Positions 60,410 through 64,000 of a stretch of 64,000 bases of DNA are shown one piece after another. The stretch comes from Shimia_B sp038525525 (GTDB lineage: Bacteria; Pseudomonadota; Alphaproteobacteria; Rhodobacterales; Rhodobacteraceae), in contig JBCBHO010000003.1 of assembly GCA_038525525.1 (NCBI GenBank), positions 603,896 to 667,895 of the forward strand, written 5' to 3'. The first letter of the stretch is position 1; each line of letters starts with the position of its first letter. The notes under the pieces are model-generated. The model saw nothing but the letters and a program-made list of their open reading frames with translations, had not been told where the DNA came from and did not search any database. Position numbers and translations under genes: made by a program.

Positions 60410-61245
60410 AGGGTGCTCTCCCAGATGGCGGTGGCAGTCATGCCCTGATGACCATCCTGCCCTGAGACGAGGCGCAGCCCGCCATCGCCATCCTCACAGG
60501 CGGCGAGATCAAGGGGCGCGCCGAGGAACATCGGGTGCACACCGCGGAATTCGAAGAGGCTGGGCGCGCGCCCGCGCTTGTCGCAGGCCAGCTCCATGAG
60601 CTTGATCGCCTGCAGCGGCCCGTGGATCACGAGCGCCGGGTAATGCTCCACGTCGCGGGTGTAATCGGCGTCGTAATGGATCCTGTGGCCGTTGAATGTC
60701 ACCGCCGAGAAACGGAAGAGCGTGGCCGCCGTCACCGGCGCGGTGCGAGCGGCATCAGGGGCGGTGGGCATCGGGCGCTTGGCGGGCGGGGTGAACGTCT
60801 CGGGGATATCGAGATAGACGAGGGTCTGGCGCTCCCGCGCGGTGAGGCCATGGGGCCCACGGATTTCGTGCTCCACGGTCACGAAGGCCATGGGCCGCTT
60901 CGGGCTCCCCTTCTCCTCGACGCTCAGGATGGTCGAGCGACAGCTCAGCGGATCTCCCACGCGCGCCGGGGCGCGAAACTCGAAACTTCCCGCCGCCCAC
61001 ATCCGCCGACGCAGCGGCAGCGGCGGCAGGAAATCGCCGCGACGCGGATGCCCGTCATCGGCGAGCTCGACCTCGGGCACGACCTCCGGGAAAGCAAACC
61101 AGTGCCAGAGCGGGGGGAGCGCGTCGCCCGTCCGAGGCGCGGCAACCCCGAGCGTGGCCGCGATGCGCGCCGCCTCGGCCTCGGAGATCGTCCCCGTGGC
61201 GTCCCGTGTCCGGCCGACCCAGGCATGGGTGTTGAGCATGTCCAT
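60406..61245 (-). CDS. meh: Mesaconyl-C4-CoA hydratase family (MaoC-like FAS1 dehydratase)
   Basis: A 279-residue double hot-dog protein. The N-terminal part contains LPPLWHWFAFPEV and PLPLRRRMWAAGSFEF; the C-terminal hydratase half has FSAVTFNGHRIHYDADY and HGPLQAIKLMEL. This arrangement is typical of 3-methylfumaryl-CoA hydratase (Meh), which makes citramalyl-CoA from mesaconyl-C4-CoA. Pairing with mct supports it. It is preceded by several symmetric sites. Confidence 0.8.
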   Translation of the reverse strand: MDMLNTHAWVGRTRDATGTISEAEAARIAATLGVAAPRTGDALPPLWHWFAFPEVVPEVELADDGHPRRGDFLPPLPLRRRMWAAGSFEFRAPARVGDPLSCRSTILSVEEKGSPKRPMAFVTVEHEIRGPHGLTARERQTLVYLDIPETFTPPAKRPMPTAPDAARTAPVTAATLFRFSAVTFNGHRIHYDADYTRDVEHYPALVIHGPLQAIKLMELACDKRGRAPSLFEFRGVHPMFLGAPLDLAACEDGDGGLRLVSGQDGHQGMTATAIWESTL

Positions 61246-61263
61246 GATGCGCCCTCCCGCAGC

Positions 61264-61284
61264 GTTGCTTTCTCATCAAGCAAC
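61264..61284. promoter_or_regulatory. Inverted repeat just upstream of meh
   Basis: GTTGCTT, seven bases, AAGCAAC: a perfect 7-bp inverted repeat 19 bases upstream of the meh start on the reverse strand. It overlaps the likely promoter or leader. Confidence 0.45.
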
Positions 61285-61302
61285 ACGGATCAAAATAAAA
61301 AG

Positions 61303-61422
61303 CAAATGATTTGAATGGGTTAGCGGGATGCAATTGTATACCGAAGCGGCGCGTGCACGCGCGGCATGCGGATATTGCAGGGAAAATCGGCCCCACCTTC
61401 GCAGCTGCAGAAATCGGTATAC
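61303..61422. promoter_or_regulatory. Further symmetric sites upstream of meh
   Basis: CAAAT-G-ATTTG at 61303-61313, GTATACCGA at 61336-61344 and its reverse complement TCGGTATAC at 61414-61422. The stretch is AT-rich relative to flanks. These fit binding sites of a small-molecule-responsive regulator, but the family cannot be named. Confidence 0.4.
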
Positions 61423-61472
61423 TTCGGTCCACGTTCCCGCGCGGCGCGGATCTCGGCCGCTGCGCGGGAGAA

Positions 61473-62135
61473 TCAGGCGCCGGGCAGGGCCGCCGCGGAG
61501 GCCTCAAGCGCGTCCAGATCCGCCCCGCAGATCGCGGCCTCGTGGGCAAGGATGTGATCGATGGGCCAGTCCCACCACGCGAGCGCGTTGAGCCGCGCGA
61601 TCACGGCCTTCGGGAAGCGGCGCCGCACCACGCGCCCGGGATTGCCCGCCACGACGCTGTAATCCGGCACCACACCGCCCACCACCGCGCCGGCCCCCAC
61701 GATGACCCCGTTGCCCAGCACCGCGCCCGGCAAGAGCATCGCGCCCCGGCCCAGCCAGCAATCATGCCCCACCCGGGTGGGCCGCGGCGGCCCGGGCGGC
61801 ATCGAAGCGCGCTCCGGCGACATGCCGTCGAAGATCGCGAATGGAAAGGCGCTGAAGCCGTCATAACGGTGATTGGCGCTGTCGGTGACGAAGCTCACGC
61901 CCATCGCGAGGCTGCAGAACTTGCCGATCTCGATATGCTGCGCGCCGTAGAGATAGGGAAAAAGCCTGCGCCGCATGAGATCGGGCGCGGGCATCTCGTC
62001 ATCGGAATAGTAGGTGTAATCCCCGATGGAGAGCCCCGGCTCGTCGAGCACGGCGTTCAGAAAGACGGTCCCCTGAAAGCGCGTCCCGTCGGGGAAGACA
62101 ACGGGATGCGTTGTGTCCGGCGGTGGAAAGGGCAT
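61473..62135 (-). CDS. CatB-like hexapeptide O-acetyltransferase
   Basis: A 220-residue left-handed beta-helix protein of the xenobiotic/virginiamycin acetyltransferase group. IGKFCSLAMGVSFVTDSANH, VGHDCWLGRGAMLLPGAVLG and GAGAVVGGVVPDYSVVAGNPGRVVRRRF-type repeats (here GAGAVVGGVVPDYSVVAGNP) are typical; the usual catalytic His is in SANHRYDG. The acceptor may be a sugar or an antibiotic. It is probably chromosomal and not a resistance cassette. Confidence 0.85.
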   Translation of the reverse strand: MPFPPPDTTHPVVFPDGTRFQGTVFLNAVLDEPGLSIGDYTYYSDDEMPAPDLMRRRLFPYLYGAQHIEIGKFCSLAMGVSFVTDSANHRYDGFSAFPFAIFDGMSPERASMPPGPPRPTRVGHDCWLGRGAMLLPGAVLGNGVIVGAGAVVGGVVPDYSVVAGNPGRVVRRRFPKAVIARLNALAWWDWPIDHILAHEAAICGADLDALEASAAALPGA

Positions 62136-62147
62136 GGTCGCGGGCGG

Positions 62148-62393
62148 CTAGCGGGTCTCGCGGTCATGGGCATGCTGGATCGCGTTCTGCACCGCCGGGT
62201 CCATCTTGTCCAAAGCGAGGATGACCTTGCCGTCATGGGCCGCGGCGATCTGCGAGGCGGTCACATCGATCTCGCCATAGCCTTCGATATAGACAACGAG
62301 ACGCGCGGGATGGACCTTGCGCACCGCGCCCACGCCCACCGTCCCCTCGCGGGCAAAGACCTGCCAATCCTCGGCGATTTCCTTCAGCGACAT
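62148..62393 (-). CDS. Small hypothetical protein with beta-barrel-like sequence
   Basis: An 81-residue protein (MSLKEIAEDWQVFAREGTVG) containing VGAVRKVHPARLVVYIEGYG and KMDPAVQNAIQHAHD. The pattern suggests a short beta-barrel followed by one helix; I do not recognise the family. ATG at 62393; a longer in-frame start is at 62441. It is 12 bases upstream of the acetyltransferase gene. Confidence 0.7.
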   Translation of the reverse strand: MSLKEIAEDWQVFAREGTVGVGAVRKVHPARLVVYIEGYGEIDVTASQIAAAHDGKVILALDKMDPAVQNAIQHAHDRETR

Positions 62394-62489
62394 GGGGCGC
62401 CCCTCCTCTTTTGTGGGTCTACCGTGCCGGATGGCGGGCATTCGGACAAGGAAAACGCCTGAGAGCCCGGCGCAGGAAACTCCGGGGCC

Positions 62490-63572
62490 TCAGAGCGCGA
62501 GCTTTTTCTTCATCGCCTTCCAGACCACCTCTTCGATCCCGGTGACGATGCCCTCGAATTCGTCGCGGCGATGCGTCGGCATGTTGTTGCGCGAGATGAT
62601 CGACATGGAGGCGTTGGCCTCGAAGAGCACGAATTCGTCGTCGGATTTCCAGCCGATGTCGATGCCGAAATAGTCGAGGCCCACCCGCTCGCGCACCGCC
62701 GCGCCGAGCCCATGGAGCCGTGTCCACTTTTCAAAGCGGCCCAGAACCTCGAGCTCGCGCTCCGCCTCTTCGGGGCCCCGGTCCACGGAGTGGATCAGCC
62801 ACCCTTCGCCGTAGAGGATATGCCGCATCAAGATCCTGTCCGGGGTGATCACGAGCCGGATCTTGGCCCATTCGCCGGCGGCATTCTGGAAATCTGTCCA
62901 CTGCGTCATGTAGATGTCGCGCCCGCCCCAGGCCATCCCGAAGATGGAGCGCCAGTCCTTCTCGGACGAGACGAGCAGCAATTCCCGCCCCGTATGGGTG
63001 CCCGCGGGGCGGATCATGACCGGGTAATCGAAGTCGCCTTTCTTGAAGGCGTTCGTGAAGTCCTGGGGGCTCTTCGGGGAGAACCGCGTGCATTTGGGCG
63101 CGGTCAGGTGCGGCACGTCGGCGAGCTTGCGCCAGATGATATCGCGGCTGGTCTCGAGGACCTCCCGGGGCGAGTTGAAGACCGGGATGGAGGAGCCGCG
63201 CAGGGTCCGGTCCAGATAAGTCAGCGCGCGGCGATACCGATCCGGATCGGCGAGCATGTTGATCATCCACTGGGCGTCTTTCAGCGCCGTCTCGTCGGGC
63301 TCGGGATACCAGGTCTCGCGGCTCTGCTCGGCGAGGCGGTCCTTCATCTGCCGCGGGAGGACGATGCGCCCTGGCATGACCATGAGCGGGGCGCCGTCCG
63401 GCCCGAGCTTGAGCTTGATGGTGTAGTTGTCGGGGAGCGCGCTGAAGACCATGCCCTGCGTTTGTGTTTGCGCCGGCGTGCTTGGCGCGAGCGGGGGCGC
63501 GGTAGGCTGGGGGGCCTTGCGCTCGAGTGCCTTGGCCTTGCGGCGCGCGGTGCGGTTCGGTGTCCGTGCCAT
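62490..63572 (-). CDS. ATP-grasp-like protein of unknown function
   Basis: A 360-residue protein with a basic N-terminus (residues 1-40, rich in Arg, Lys, Ala and Pro) and a C-terminal ATP-grasp-like fold: PVMIRPAGTHTGRELLLV near residue 190, IRLVITPDRILMRHILYG and VGLDYFGIDIGWKSDDEFVL with FEANASMSI near 335. The ends GIDI and EANAS are the metal-binding part of ATP-grasp ligases. The acceptor and product are unknown. It is 229 bases after the tuf stop, behind the tuf terminator. Confidence 0.7.
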   Translation of the reverse strand: MARTPNRTARRKAKALERKAPQPTAPPLAPSTPAQTQTQGMVFSALPDNYTIKLKLGPDGAPLMVMPGRIVLPRQMKDRLAEQSRETWYPEPDETALKDAQWMINMLADPDRYRRALTYLDRTLRGSSIPVFNSPREVLETSRDIIWRKLADVPHLTAPKCTRFSPKSPQDFTNAFKKGDFDYPVMIRPAGTHTGRELLLVSSEKDWRSIFGMAWGGRDIYMTQWTDFQNAAGEWAKIRLVITPDRILMRHILYGEGWLIHSVDRGPEEAERELEVLGRFEKWTRLHGLGAAVRERVGLDYFGIDIGWKSDDEFVLFEANASMSIISRNNMPTHRRDEFEGIVTGIEEVVWKAMKKKLAL

Positions 63573-63716
63573 GGGGTGGTCCTTGCCCTTCGTCTCTCGT
63601 GGCCGGGACGGCCCTCCTTGCGTGCAGTGTCTCAGGCTTGCCCGTCCCGCGCCAGACGGGGCGGGCGCGATGCGCGCGTGCTGTTACACGCAACCCTCAC
63701 TTGCCCCGCGCGCATG

Positions 63717-63748
63717 AAAAAAGCCGCCCCCGAGCGGGGACGGCTTTT
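63717..63748 (-). terminator. Terminator of tuf
   Basis: On the reverse strand AAAAGCCGTCCCC, loop GCTC, GGGGGCGGCTTTTTT: a 9-10 bp stem with one wobble and a run of six T (63717-63722). It lies about 55 bases after the tuf stop. Confidence 0.9.
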
Positions 63749-63765
63749 CTATTTTTTCTGGCGGC

Positions 63766-63792
63766 AGAGGACCCGGGTCAGGCCCGGGGCGT
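63766..63792. repeat. CCCGGG palindromic element between tuf and its terminator
   Basis: CCCGGG (63772-63777), TCAGG loop, CCCGGG (63783-63788), with GAGG on the left and GCGTG on the right. It is the fifth copy of the element that is concentrated in the photosynthesis cluster. Confidence 0.65.
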
Positions 63793-63800
63793 GCCCGTCC

Positions 63801-64000
<200 letters not shown>

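Overview
The window is a chromosomal segment from a high-GC alphaproteobacterium of the order Rhodobacterales (Roseobacter/Rhodobacter type), very probably an aerobic anoxygenic phototroph. The evidence is the photosynthesis gene order bchN-bchB-bchH-bchL-bchM-lhaA-puhA-puhB-puhC-orf-acsF-puhE-hemA, the oxygen-dependent cyclase AcsF, the ChvI/ChvG-HprK-RapZ-PTS cluster, and dense gene packing with ATGA, GTGA and TGATG stop-start overlaps. Species cannot be fixed from the sequence.

Region 1 (1-14.4 kb) is half of a photosynthesis gene cluster on the + strand. Dark-operative protochlorophyllide reductase (BchN end, BchB, BchL), magnesium chelatase H, Mg-protoporphyrin methyltransferase (BchM), the cyclase AcsF and ALA synthase (HemA) supply bacteriochlorophyll. 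LhaA and PuhA/B/C/E build the reaction centre-LH1 core. Palindromic GTCCCGGG...CCCGGGAC elements lie in three gaps, and one lies in frame inside bchB. BchL has an unusually long N-terminus. A Tat-exported pseudoazurin with a strong terminator follows.

Region 2 (15-21.4 kb) holds a periplasmic hypothetical protein and a tight cobalamin operon: cobH, cobL, cobI, a cbiG-cobJ fusion and cobM. Region 3 (21.4-30.2 kb) has a C-S lyase, three tandem peptide deformylase genes (the third lacks key catalytic residues), fmt, a reverse-strand operon (lysE-like, DUF3429, methyltransferase, rnhA, nudix), a CsoR-type repressor divergent from a MauE/DoxX-like membrane protein around a clear CsoR operator, an NYN-domain protein and folK.

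Region 4 (30.2-42.2 kb) is the housekeeping block rpoZ, rsh, DUF2062, pdxJ, two membrane proteins, acpS, lepB, rnc, a GNAT, era, DUF1491 and recO, followed by a META-domain lipoprotein and an SDR. Region 5 (42.5-49 kb) contains methylsuccinyl-CoA dehydrogenase (mcd, ethylmalonyl-CoA pathway), a TauE/SafE transporter, a DUF4386-like protein, a lower-GC orphan gene with a palindromic operator, and pckA. Region 6 (49-54.6 kb) is chvI-chvG-hprK-rapZ-PTS IIA-HPr plus an acyltransferase.

Region 7 (54.6-64 kb, mostly reverse strand) is the translation/secretion block tuf, tRNA-Trp, secE, nusG, rplK, rplA. It is interrupted by accessory genes, including a meh-mct pair (mesaconyl-C4-CoA hydratase and mesaconyl-CoA C1-C4 transferase families). 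This pair could connect to the ethylmalonyl-CoA pathway marked by mcd. No CRISPR array, complete insertion sequence, rRNA or prophage was seen. The least explained items are the orphan gene at 46.3 kb, the meh-mct pair with its symmetric upstream sites, the degenerate third deformylase, the in-frame palindrome in bchB and the BchL extension.
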